DNA of 15,056 nucleotides from JBHIBA01 sp046758845 (GTDB lineage Bacteria; UBA8248; JACPRG01; G963555815): positions 1 to 15,056 of the forward strand of contig JBHIBA010000085.1 of assembly GCA_046758845.1 (NCBI GenBank), read 5' to 3'. The notes beneath the pieces were generated by a model. It made no database searches. It worked only from the letters and a program-made list of their open reading frames with translations, and had not been told where the DNA came from. Made by a program: the position numbers and the translations under genes. Position 1 is the first letter of the stretch. Every line of letters begins with the position of its first letter. Positions 1 through 6,849 of this stretch are shown piece after piece.

Positions 1-178
1 CCGCCTTGACATCATGAAGCCCTTGGAGCTGAAAATGGCGGCGGATGAACTCTCGGACCTTCCGTTCCCCCTCAGTGCCCATGAACCGAGGCCCAAGAGC
101 ACACACCTTCTCCATGAAAGAAAAGGCCCGGCTCTTGTGGGAATCCCAAGCTCTCTCGAAAGCCACATCGGCCAACAT
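1..178 (-). CDS. M28-family peptidase, N-terminal part (runs off left edge)
   Basis: Reading the minus strand from an ATG at 178-176 gives 59 codons with no stop before the window edge. The peptide begins MLADVAFERAWDSHKSRA and continues through ALGPRFMGTEGERKVREFI. The LGPRxxGTxGE block with a following KVREFI helix is the hallmark N-terminus of M28 zinc aminopeptidases and carboxypeptidases; the metal ligands would lie beyond the edge. The start is well supported by a TAAGGAG Shine-Dalgarno five bases upstream (positions 184-190). There is no signal peptide, so this would be a cytoplasmic M28 enzyme, or a family member such as an amidohydrolase-like hydrolase. It is transcribed away from the cyclase remnant and in the same direction as the deacetylase, SDR and aldolase genes, so it may be the last gene of that catabolic group. 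Family assignment is fairly sure; substrate is unknown. Confidence 0.7.
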   Translation of the reverse strand, partial: MLADVAFERAWDSHKSRAFSFMEKVCALGPRFMGTEGERKVREFIRRHFQLQGLHDVKA

Positions 179-183
179 CGCTT

Positions 184-190
184 CTCCTTA
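184..190 (-). promoter_or_regulatory. Ribosome binding site of the M28 peptidase
   Basis: The minus strand reads TAAGGAG followed by AAGCG and then the ATG at 178. This is a near-consensus Shine-Dalgarno at ideal spacing. It fixes the start of a gene that is otherwise visible only as 59 codons. Confidence 0.65.
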
Positions 191-244
191 GGATTCTTTG
201 GATTCCCTCGCCGTTCTGTCCCTGATGCCGGATAACTCACTTAA

Positions 245-424
245 TGCCTGGACATGGCCGGCGTTCCCCTCGACCAGCTGTATCACGGCGGAGCCATTGT
301 CGACGTCAGCGACGTGGTCGGGGGGTGGGACCTCCTTCTTCCTGAACACGTGGAAACCAAAATTAAGGTGCGGGAAGGAGACATCCTCATCGTGCACTGC
401 GGTTGGCGCGACTTCTACAGTGGG
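245..424 (+). pseudogene. Cyclase-family (PF04199) metal-dependent hydrolase, internal fragment
   Basis: The plus-strand frame starting near 245 reads LDMAGVPLDQLYHGGAIVD, then VSDVVGGWDLLLPEHVETK and IKVREGDILIVHCGWRDFYSG. This matches the central part of cyclase-family hydrolases (kynurenine formamidase and isatin hydrolase relatives): the L-x-x-L-y-G-g-x-V-D-x-S block, then GDI-x-I-h-x-G(W/Y). The expected N-terminal half with the HxGTHxDxPxH metal-binding motif is missing, because an in-frame stop sits at 242-244 just upstream. After residue SG the similarity ends and the frame runs out of family-like sequence. Only about 55-60 of the usual 220-330 residues remain, so this is a dead internal fragment. 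It lies between the M28 start and the end of the deacetylase gene and is probably the relic of another hydrolase of the same cluster. The fragment boundaries are approximate. Confidence 0.6.
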
Positions 425-551
425 GAAGTCCGTATGCGGAAACCCTGTTCCGAGGTCGTGGGATTTCGCAATTGTCGCCGCCCCCAGCATCCATGTGCTC
501 TTCTAAACATGGGTTCCAGGCGGTGTCGCCTAGGCGGTCGGACAATGCTGA

Positions 552-1427
552 TCAATTCCTGTAGCGTTTTAACCACCAGTCCGCCACATCAATACAACGG
601 GCGAACCAAACATCCTCGTGCCCCTTGATGTAGGAAAGGAACATCTCGAAGTATTTCGCACGGTGTGCCCTCCCCATGACGAACGGATGGTTCTGGAAGA
701 TGAACATCTTGGGGTCGGCCTCGGATTCCGCGTAAAGCACGTCAAACTCGTCCTTCCACATCCCATAGAGATCCGCCGGCGTGTTCCGGGCCGTAGGAAA
801 GCCTCCCGCCTCATGGCTGACTGAGCCGATCAGGAACGGGAAGTCGTCCGTGCTGAACGTGTAAGGGATTTCCACGAGCTCCTTATCCCCGATTGTTAAC
901 ATATAGGGGAGATCATAGTTGAGGAAGTCGCTGTCCCAGACGAAGCCCTCATCGCAAAGGATGCGAAGGGTGTTTTGGCTCGGTTGCACGAGCGGGCAGC
1001 GCCACCCCACGATCCGTTCCCCCGTGATGCGTTGAATCGCGTCAATGGACTTGCGAATGACCTCGGTTTCCTCTTTCTCCGCCAACTTCCACTGGAGTTC
1101 GTGATGATAAGCATGCCCGCCAATCTCATGGCCCCTGTCCACGATCGCCTTTGCGGACTCAGGGTACCGTTCCGCGGTCACCCCACACACGTTGAACGTC
1201 GCCTTCACACCTTGCCGGTCCAGGATATCCAGGATTCTCCAAATGCCTACACGTCCCCCGTAGGACGCCTCAGTGAGCTGGCCGTAGTTCGGAGTGCCAT
1301 CTGGAAAGGACCAATTTCCGACTTCCGACTGGTAGTCGAAGCACACGAGGATGGCAATGCGTTTACCTTCGGGCCATTGGATCTTTCCCGTCGGAAGCTT
1401 CTCCTGAACGTAGTCCCAGTACTGCAC
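552..1427 (-). CDS. Polysaccharide deacetylase-fold (CE4/NodB, HpPgdA- or imidase-like) hydrolase
   Basis: The product is a 291-residue cytosolic protein without signal peptide or membrane segment. It has the NodB-fold layout of the Helicobacter PgdA-like subgroup: metal-site Asp D31 in a CFDYQSE strand (not the canonical TFDDG), GGRVGIWRIL around residues 58-66, the H-x3-H metal pair H105/H109 in GGHAYHH, GWRCP at 141-145 (the RxP motif), DSDF around 165-168 and the NHP motif with H247. In this subgroup the substrates are often not polysaccharides; allantoinase PuuE and cyclic imide hydrolases share the fold. The start is a GTG at 1427-1425 preceded by GGGAGAG six bases upstream. The open frame continues upstream, so a slightly earlier TTG/CTG start cannot be excluded. 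It lies 53 bp downstream of the SDR gene in the same direction, so the two are probably co-transcribed. Family is sure; deacetylase versus imidase or amidase activity is undecided. Confidence 0.85.
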   Translation of the reverse strand: MQYWDYVQEKLPTGKIQWPEGKRIAILVCFDYQSEVGNWSFPDGTPNYGQLTEASYGGRVGIWRILDILDRQGVKATFNVCGVTAERYPESAKAIVDRGHEIGGHAYHHELQWKLAEKEETEVIRKSIDAIQRITGERIVGWRCPLVQPSQNTLRILCDEGFVWDSDFLNYDLPYMLTIGDKELVEIPYTFSTDDFPFLIGSVSHEAGGFPTARNTPADLYGMWKDEFDVLYAESEADPKMFIFQNHPFVMGRAHRAKYFEMFLSYIKGHEDVWFARCIDVADWWLKRYRN

Positions 1428-1480
1428 AATCTTCTCTCCCGTTGAGTAGAACAGCCCGGGAATCCCGAACCTCGGGCCGA

Positions 1481-2257
1481 CTAATGAAACACTGCCCCTC
1501 CGTCGACGTTGATGATCTGCCCTGTGATAAAGTCGCTGTGCTCCCCGGCGAGGAACAAAAGGCCGCCAATCAGATCCTCAGGGTACTGTTTGCGCCCAAA
1601 GCACCTGGTCTTGGCGACTTCCTCTGTGTACTCGGGAAAGGCCTTCTCGGTCATCTCCGTCTGCACCAGACCCGGGCATAAGACATTGACGGATATATTA
1701 TAAGGTCCCAGCTCTCGAGCCAGAGAACGACTCAAGCCCACAACTGCGCCTTTCGACGCGCCGTAATGAACCCAGTAGGGAGCCCCAACGAATATCGTCC
1801 CCGATGCGATGTTGATGATTTTGCCGTAGCCCTGCTCTTTCATCTGAGGAAAAACCGCCTTCGTGCAAAGCCAGGCCCCCTTCACATTAACTGACATCAC
1901 GCGATCCCACTCTTCCTCCGCGATCTCATCGAAGCTCTGGAGGACCTTTTCCCGACAACGAAGCACGATTGCCGCATTGTTGACGAGGACGTGGATTTTT
2001 CCCCATTGCTCAATGACGGCCCGTGTCATGGTGGATACGCTCTGCCCAACGGAAACGTCGACCGTAACGGCGAGCGCCTCCCCGCCCTCGCGGACAATCT
2101 CCGACGCGACCCGCTGGGCGGCCCCATCGTCGATATCTGCGACACAGACCTTTCCTCCCGCCTTGGCCAAGGCGAAGCAGAAAACCTTTCCGATGCCGTT
2201 TCCACCGCCCGTGACGATGGCCACTCTATCGCCAATCGAGATCATATCAATTGACAT
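1481..2257 (-). CDS. Short-chain dehydrogenase/reductase (classical SDR, NAD-type)
   Basis: This 258-residue protein has every classical SDR landmark: TGGGNGIG nucleotide-binding loop at 16-23, D41 at the end of the second strand (VADIDD, which favours NAD(H) over NADP(H)), NNAA at 93-96, N124, catalytic S152, and Y165-x3-K169 in HYGASKG. The C-terminal GQIINVDGG tail is also typical. Length is normal for the FabG/glucose-dehydrogenase-like group. It would oxidise or reduce a small hydroxy/keto compound in the cytoplasm. The ATG at 2257 has no strong Shine-Dalgarno; a second Met four codons in is an alternative. It sits between the aldolase gene (289 bp upstream) and the deacetylase-fold hydrolase (53 bp downstream), all on the minus strand, so it likely catalyses one redox step of the same pathway. 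SDR sequence alone does not reveal the substrate. Confidence 0.92.
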   Translation of the reverse strand: MSIDMISIGDRVAIVTGGGNGIGKVFCFALAKAGGKVCVADIDDGAAQRVASEIVREGGEALAVTVDVSVGQSVSTMTRAVIEQWGKIHVLVNNAAIVLRCREKVLQSFDEIAEEEWDRVMSVNVKGAWLCTKAVFPQMKEQGYGKIINIASGTIFVGAPYWVHYGASKGAVVGLSRSLARELGPYNISVNVLCPGLVQTEMTEKAFPEYTEEVAKTRCFGRKQYPEDLIGGLLFLAGEHSDFITGQIINVDGGAVFH

Positions 2258-2546
2258 CCGTAGCCCACGATCTGAGTTTCCTGGGGATGAGAACGCTCCT
2301 TAGGCAATGGGAGGGGTTCTCTGCATGGATGACCCTTGAGCCGATCAGAGGGACGCAGACGGCTGGGGTTTCGCCAAAGCCGGATTTTCGAGAGAAACGG
2401 CGGGTTGTGAAACCCCCGCGAGAAGAGGGATTCCTCTCAACGCCATTCCGAATCGAAGGTTTTGTCAGACCCTTGCTACCTTCTTCGAGTTCCAATAGCG
2501 CAGTGGAGGATCCGCCAACCAATCGTTCGATCCAGGACGTAATTCC
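2258..2546. other. Gap between aldolase and SDR genes, no gene supported
   Basis: No frame in this 289-bp stretch resembles a protein family. A GGGTT/AACCC hairpin with a GTGA loop lies at 2402-2415 and a short AGAGG/CCTCT hairpin nearby at 2425-2438. Neither is followed by a T-run on the minus strand, so they are not clear terminators. The gap is long enough to hold a separate promoter for the SDR and deacetylase pair, but no convincing -35/-10 pair was seen. Confidence 0.4.
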
Positions 2547-3485
2547 CTACCAGCCTCGGGGTTCCTCCTCCAGAATCCCAAATTCTGCAAGTTGTCGCCG
2601 CAACCTCGATTTGGCCTCTTCTCCAAGAGGAGTAATAGGCTTCCGGGTGTCGCCGACCGGCCTTCCCATGATTTCCATGGCCGCCTTGATGGTGGAAGGG
2701 TACCCCACCTTGATGACGGACCAAAGACGCGAGAGCTTGTGCTGGAAATCTCTCGCACGTCGGAAATCTCCATCCGCACAGGCATGGTAGAGGTTGTGAA
2801 TAAGCTTCGGTGCGACCGCCCCACAAGCGGAAAAGGATCCGGCCCCCCCCACAACCATAGAGGGAAGCATGTATTCGATCCCGACGAACATCGAAAAACC
2901 CGGTCTCAGTTCCGAGGTGATCCTGCACGCCTCAGTGAAGTACTCCATGTTGAAGCTAGCGTCCTTGAGCCCAACGAAATTCTCCCTATGCTCGATGAGC
3001 TTCGAGATGACATCAAGGGTGAGACTCACGCCCAGCCTCTCGGGATAGTTGTAACCGAGCACCGGGATGCTGACGGCCGAGGCCACTGTGATAAAGTGGT
3101 CCAAAATCGCTTCTGGGGGAGGCTGCCAGTGGTAAGGGGTAATCACGACGACGGCCGAGCAGCCAATCTTCTCCGCATGCCTGGATAGGCTGACGACCTG
3201 ATCCGTGCCCGGCAGACTCGTATTGACCATGGTCGGAACGCGGCCGTCGACCGCCTCAAGGGCCGCCTCGGCTACCTTCTTACGCTCCTCCATGGTCAAA
3301 TTGAGCGACTCGCCGATGTGCATAGGGATACTCAGAGCGTGGATACCATTCTCGATGAGAAAGTTGACGAGCTTTTGGAAGGTCTTCAGATCCACCTTGT
3401 TGTCTTTGGTAAACGGAGTAACAGGGGTCCCTACAACTCCCCTGAAACTATTGGTATGTTCCTTTGCCATGGCGTCAGCCCCCAT
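2547..3485 (-). CDS. DapA/N-acetylneuraminate lyase superfamily aldolase with altered GTTGE motif
   Basis: The 312-residue protein has the TIM-barrel layout of the DHDPS/NAL family: G-x3-TPxTPF near residues 16-25, YNYPE with the presumed catalytic Tyr at Y145, and the Schiff-base lysine K174 in VGLKDAS. These imply a class I aldolase or lyase acting through a pyruvate-like Schiff base in the cytoplasm. The usual GTTGE(S) motif is replaced by MHIGES at 55-60. The two Thr that hold the pyruvate carboxylate and relay protons in true DapA are H56 and I57 here. It is therefore unlikely to be the lysine-pathway enzyme and more likely a catabolic keto-acid aldolase or decarboxylating relative. ATG at 3485 is preceded only by a weak G-rich run; the ATG at codon 6 (3470), preceded by GGGGGC, is an equally plausible start. 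It is the first gene of the minus-strand trio. Confidence 0.88.
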   Translation of the reverse strand: MGADAMAKEHTNSFRGVVGTPVTPFTKDNKVDLKTFQKLVNFLIENGIHALSIPMHIGESLNLTMEERKKVAEAALEAVDGRVPTMVNTSLPGTDQVVSLSRHAEKIGCSAVVVITPYHWQPPPEAILDHFITVASAVSIPVLGYNYPERLGVSLTLDVISKLIEHRENFVGLKDASFNMEYFTEACRITSELRPGFSMFVGIEYMLPSMVVGGAGSFSACGAVAPKLIHNLYHACADGDFRRARDFQHKLSRLWSVIKVGYPSTIKAAMEIMGRPVGDTRKPITPLGEEAKSRLRRQLAEFGILEEEPRGW

Positions 3486-4188
3486 TGCCTAGACTACCCC
3501 GCTCCCTTACAACGGCCTTTGAGCCTGCCGATTTCTACTTCCACGAAGGAGGAGTCCTCGCTGAAGCCCCGCTCCTGCTCGCTGTGGAATCAGCCCCAGG
3601 AGCACACCCGAAGGCGTGATCCAAAGAACAGGAGCGCCCGGGCCTTCTTGCCCTTATCAGACCCAGGACCGTCCGGCTCCCCCTGACAAGTCGGCCTCCT
3701 GTTTGGCTTGGATCGAAGCCTACACAAACAAGATCAATGCTGTCAACGGAAAAAGGACGGTGTATGGAACGGGCTACGGATGGAGCCCCCGCTCCCTCGT
3801 GGACAAAAACGCAGGCCACCCTCAGGACTTCCAAGAAACTTCAACCGCGCGTACCCGAACGCGCCCCGCCCGCCAGTGGGAAAGCTGGACATCTGCGGCA
3901 GGGGTGTACCCCGATACCCCACATCGGGAGAGTCGAGACATGCGAGAACGGGCAAACCTCTTGTCTAAGCAGCCGGGGGGCAGACCGGAAGTCGCCGATT
4001 GACCGTTGCGTTCTCATTTCGCCTTGCTTAGGCCGGCGCTCTCTGGCATTATGGCAGGCAGCTACTCACGAAAGATGCAGACGACGGATCTCAGGAAAAT
4101 GTCGGACCCCAACCCTCGGCCGCAGGCTTGGGAAGTCATTCGGGCGGCCCTTTTGCCCGCGACGCAAACCGATGAGGAGGATCAGCAA
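3486..4188. other. Divergent intergenic region between aldolase and binding-protein genes
   Basis: These 703 bp separate the divergently transcribed aldolase (minus) and solute-binding protein (plus), so promoters for both should lie here. Several long open frames exist, but their translations are low-complexity, Arg/Pro/Ser-rich and match no family. A hairpin with arms CCCGAT (3910-3915) and ATCGGG (3923-3928) is the clearest structure and could be an operator or attenuator stem. I could not identify convincing promoter boxes. Much of the stretch may be decayed coding sequence. Confidence 0.4.
4174..4180 (+). promoter_or_regulatory. Ribosome binding site deciding the start of the solute-binding protein
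   Basis: GAGGAGG lies eight bases before the ATG at 4189. The open frame extends 61 codons further upstream (from 4006), but this site, and the signal peptide that begins exactly at 4189, show where translation really starts. Confidence 0.7.
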
Positions 4189-5163
4189 ATGTCCCGGAAA
4201 ATCACCCTGATTTCATGGTTGGCAGGGCTGGCTCTCGGCTTTCTGGTCCTGACTTCCGGTGCGATGGCCCATGAACCCCACAAGATCACCCTTCTGGCCG
4301 GTTTTCCCGGCTGGGACCACCTGATGCCTTTTCTGGCCCACGACAGGAACCTGGGCTTTTGGAAACGCTATGGTCTGGATGTGGACTTCAAGGCGGGGAA
4401 CTACCTGCGCACATGGCAGACGGCCCAGTCCGGACGGTGGGACGCCGCCTACCTCACCCTCGGCCACCCCTTTATCCTGAACGACCGAGGGGTGACGACC
4501 AAGTTCGCCGCCTCGACGCTTTACGGAGCCGCCGTGGTCGCCGCCCACGATTCAATCAAGAGCCCCCAGGATCTGAAAGGGAAGACCGCGGGTATCATCA
4601 CCCCCCGCAACTGGTTGTACTACATCTTCAAATTCCTCATCCTCCCTGCCCACGGCCTCAAGCCTGACGACATGAAGTACCGCCGGATACCCGTGAACGA
4701 GGGAGGATTGATTCTCTCACGCAACGAAATCCAAGCCTATTACATGTTCGAACCCCAGGGGACCAACTACGCCAATAGCCCGAATGTCAAGATTCTCTGG
4801 GATTGGAGAGAGGTTTGTTGCAATGGAGAAGTCTACCGGAATGCCCTCGTCATCAACGGCAAGTTCCTCGAAGAGCACCCGGACCTGGTGAGGAAGGTCG
4901 TGTGGGCCCACCTGGACGGCATGAACTTCATCGAGAAGAGCCCCGAGGCGGCCGCCAGCATCATGCACCGCGAATCCCGCATCCCTCTCAAGGCCGTCAT
5001 CGTCGCGCGGGACAAGTCGGGGAGAGACCGGCGGAAAATCCCCCTGGATTTCATCCAGATGGGCCTGGACGGCTACAAGAGGATTGGCTGGATCAAGAAA
5101 GCGTTCAAGGCGAAAGACCTGGTGGACTACTCGTTCCAAAAGGGGTACACCTACAAACCGTGA
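4189..5163 (+). CDS. ABC transporter substrate-binding protein, NMT1/SsuA-like
   Basis: The protein has 324 residues. It starts MSRKITLISWLAGLALGFLV, a basic n-region plus hydrophobic core, and has a likely signal peptidase I site AMA|HEP after residue 27. The mature part is laid out like the NMT1/ThiY/SsuA type II periplasmic binding proteins: an initial KITLLAGFPGWDHL strand, a GLDVDFKAGN segment, a WDAAYLTLGHPF ligand-pocket region, the DLKGKTAGI strand, and late-domain LVINGKFLEEHPDLV and VVWAHLDG helices. Such proteins bind small organic anions or heterocycles (taurine, pyrimidine precursors, aromatic acids) for ABC uptake. No permease or ATPase gene lies next to it; the following 2 kb is mobile-element debris, so partners are either elsewhere or lost. 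Its divergent position relative to the aldolase-SDR-hydrolase genes suggests that it imports their substrate. Family is confident, ligand unknown. Confidence 0.87.
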   Translation: MSRKITLISWLAGLALGFLVLTSGAMAHEPHKITLLAGFPGWDHLMPFLAHDRNLGFWKRYGLDVDFKAGNYLRTWQTAQSGRWDAAYLTLGHPFILNDRGVTTKFAASTLYGAAVVAAHDSIKSPQDLKGKTAGIITPRNWLYYIFKFLILPAHGLKPDDMKYRRIPVNEGGLILSRNEIQAYYMFEPQGTNYANSPNVKILWDWREVCCNGEVYRNALVINGKFLEEHPDLVRKVVWAHLDGMNFIEKSPEAAASIMHRESRIPLKAVIVARDKSGRDRRKIPLDFIQMGLDGYKRIGWIKKAFKAKDLVDYSFQKGYTYKP

Positions 5164-5208
5164 ACCCGCCGAAGGGTTCTCTGCCAGGGTTGGCGCGGCG
5201 AACCGCGC
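5164..5208 (+). terminator. Two hairpins just after the binding-protein stop codon
   Basis: Directly after the stop, AACCC/GGGTT (5163-5178) and GCGCGG/CCGCGC with a CGAA loop (5193-5208) can each form a compact stem. Neither is followed by a T-run, so a Rho-independent terminator is not proven. They may simply stabilise the 3' end. Confidence 0.3.
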
Positions 5209-5470
5209 GGACACGGTTTAGGAGGGTATGATTGAGGGCTGCATAAAGAACGTCCTCAATGCAACACGTCCGGGAGGGGAGTGGAACTGCCGAAAGCCCA
5301 GAGGAATTCCGAGGACTTCCCACCCGGATCTTTCTTTCGGGCGGGTTAACTTCGGCTTCGCTCAGTGCAAGCTCCGCCCCGCCTCAACACCCGATCCGCC
5401 CTGGCCACGTAGGGGCCGGGCGAGAGTCGGTGACTCCTGGACCGGCCCGCTGCCGTCGATAGGCCTTACT
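5209..5470. other. Non-coding stretch downstream of the binding-protein gene
   Basis: No protein family is recognised. An ORF beginning at 5228 has an AGGAGG only two bases upstream of its ATG and encodes a composition with no recognisable domain; it runs into the inverted-repeat element that follows. A CTTCGGCTTCGCTCAG motif at about 5350-5365 resembles the short repeated words common in dispersed bacterial repeats. I see no gene here. Confidence 0.35.
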
Positions 5471-5690
5471 AACAGGGCGCTGAAAAACGATTTTGAGGCC
5501 CTTGGGTTCGCCGTTGCTGTCATCTCTGAAAGCGAAGATTCTCGTGCGGATTAAAGGGTCTCTTTCCAACTCTCCAAAAAACAACGGGCTTCGAGCTTGA
5601 GGAGATTCCTCACTTCGTTCGGAATGACAATCCCGCTGGATCGAGCCACCCCTGTGCGGGGACTGAACCGGAGTTTTTCAGCAGCCTGTT
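5471..5690. repeat. MITE-like element bounded by 18-bp inverted repeats
   Basis: The left end AACAGGGCGCTGAAAAAC (5471-5488) and the right end GTTTTTCAGCAGCCTGTT (5673-5690) are inverted repeats differing at two bases, enclosing about 184 bp with no coding potential. The interior includes GATTCCTCACTTCGTTCGG followed by AATGACA (5604-5629), a word of the kind found in dispersed non-autonomous repeats of many bacterial genomes. Size, symmetric ends and lack of genes fit a MITE or similar mobile repeat. It ends only about a dozen bases before the IS630 element. Its ends do not resemble the IS630 terminal repeats, so that transposase is probably not its driver. Confidence 0.55.
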
Positions 5691-5701
5691 TATGCAGGAA
5701 T

Positions 5702-5731
5702 TATTAAGGGGAGCACCAAATAATTGACACC
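5702..5731 (+). repeat. Left terminal inverted repeat of the IS630 element
   Basis: This stretch aligns with the reverse complement of 6791-6820 at about 21 of 30 positions, the best-conserved core being GGAGCA. It lies just past the stop-codon end of the transposase gene. Confidence 0.6.
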
Positions 5732-6819
5732 TGTCAGGCTGCGGCATTCTGGACATTGGGGGGACGGAAGTGGTTTTGCACGATGTCCGGGCAACGCTGG
5801 GTGCTCTGCAGGTAGGCGCGCACGTCGCGGATCATTTCGGCCTGATCGGCGGGCCGCCGTCGTTCTACGGCGTTGGACTTCACATCTTGGTTCAAAAGTT
5901 CGTCGGGGTTGAGCTCGGGACTGTAAGACGGCAGGAAGATGAGCCGCAGGCGGTCCGCGTGGCGCGCCAGCCAAGCCTTCACATCCCGGGAGCGATGCAC
6001 CGGATGCCGATCCACGATCAGAAAGAGCTTGCCCTCCACCTGCCGCAGCAGCCGGCGCAGGAAAATCAAAAAGACCTTCGCCGTGAATCGGCCCCTGAAC
6101 ACCATGAAGGCCAGCCGGCCCCGGTTGGTGATGGCCGAGATCAGGTTGCAGCCAAACCTTCGACCCGTTCCCGCAATGACCGGCGTTCGCCCCTTGGGGC
6201 TGAAACTGCGCCCGGCCTGGTGGTCGCTGCGAAAGCCCATCTCATCTGCCCAGTAAATCTGGGCGCCTTCAAGCCTCGCCAGCCGCCGAAGGGCGGGGTA
6301 CTCTTTCTTCAACCACCGCGCCGCCGCCGGCTTCTGCTCGTACGCGCGGCGCAGGGGTTTTTGCGGCGTGAACCCCCAGTCTGTCAGATACCGCCCGACC
6401 GTCCACACCGACACCGTAACCCCAAAGCGCTCGGCCAACAGCCGTTGCACCGCCTGGCGCGTCCAAAGGGCGAAGGGCGGTTTGAGCTGGTCGGGACATC
6501 GGTCGGTGATCAGGCGCACCGCCTGCCGGCCCTCTTCGGGTCGAAGCCGCGGCCTGGGGGGACGGCCGCGGCTTCCCGTGCGCAAGGCTGCCGCGCCCCC
6601 CTGGCGATGCCTCCTCATCCAGGTGTTCACCGACTGGCGGGAAACTCCCAACAGCCGGGCGGCCTCGGCCTGCGACAGGCCCTCTTCCACCGCCCCGACC
6701 ACGCGGCGCCGCAGGTCTTCCTGGGCTTGGGCGGACAAAGTTCGCGCATCCAAACGGTCCATACGAAAAACATAGCATCAAACCATCCTTATGTTAAATC
6801 CTTTATGCTCCGATTAGTA
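5703..6819 (-). mobile_element. IS630-family insertion sequence, apparently complete
   Basis: A full transposase gene is flanked by imperfect terminal inverted repeats. The left end reads TTATTAAGGGGAGCACCAAA (5702-5721) and the right end, on the minus strand, TTACTAATCGGAGCATAAAG (6820-6801). Similarity extends to about 30 bp with roughly 21 matches. Both ends carry a TA at equivalent positions (5703-5704 and 6818-6819), consistent with the TA target duplication of IS630/Tc1-mariner elements. The alternative TA pair three bases further in (5706 and 6816) is equally possible, so the boundary is uncertain by a few bases. Length about 1.1 kb is normal for IS630. Confidence 0.75.
5734..6762 (-). 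CDS. IS630-family DDE transposase
   Basis: The transposase has 342 residues in one uninterrupted frame. The N-terminus holds a helix-turn-helix (about residues 26-50, LSQAEAARLLGVSRQSVNTW) followed by a linker rich in Arg, Gly and Pro. The C-terminal DDE domain shows D173 in YWADEMGF, D251 in LIVDRHPVH and E288 in SPELNPDE, the spacing and sequence context of IS630 catalytic triads. It would cut and paste the surrounding element at TA sites. ATG at 6762 is used; there is no strong Shine-Dalgarno, which is common for transposases. Because the gene is unbroken and the element has both ends, it may still be mobile. Confidence 0.93.
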   Translation of the reverse strand: MDRLDARTLSAQAQEDLRRRVVGAVEEGLSQAEAARLLGVSRQSVNTWMRRHRQGGAAALRTGSRGRPPRPRLRPEEGRQAVRLITDRCPDQLKPPFALWTRQAVQRLLAERFGVTVSVWTVGRYLTDWGFTPQKPLRRAYEQKPAAARWLKKEYPALRRLARLEGAQIYWADEMGFRSDHQAGRSFSPKGRTPVIAGTGRRFGCNLISAITNRGRLAFMVFRGRFTAKVFLIFLRRLLRQVEGKLFLIVDRHPVHRSRDVKAWLARHADRLRLIFLPSYSPELNPDELLNQDVKSNAVERRRPADQAEMIRDVRAYLQSTQRCPDIVQNHFRPPNVQNAAA

Positions 6820-6820
6820 A
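6791..6820 (-). repeat. Right terminal inverted repeat of the IS630 element
   Basis: This is the partner of the left repeat. It lies 28 bp upstream of the transposase ATG and shares the TTA-x-TAA start and the GGAGCA core with it. Confidence 0.6.
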
Positions 6821-6849
6821 GTTTAGGGGCAGTGCGATTGGGAGTCCAG

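Noticed and set aside
518..536. AGGCG/CGCCT hairpin after the deacetylase stop, considered as terminator
   Set aside because: The stem is only five bases with no T-run in the direction of transcription; too weak to call.
3616..4002. Open frame containing AYTNKINAVNG, reminiscent of the amidase motif AYLxRIEAVN
   Set aside because: The similarity covers only about ten residues and the sequence on both sides has nothing of the amidase family; likely chance.
4006..4188. 61-codon upstream extension of the binding-protein frame
   Set aside because: A strong ribosome site and a complete signal peptide begin at 4189; the extension would bury the signal peptide internally.
5228..5554. 108-codon ORF after the binding protein, with AGGAGG nearby
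   Set aside because: The ribosome site is only two bases from the ATG, the translation has no recognisable domain, and the frame runs into the inverted-repeat element.
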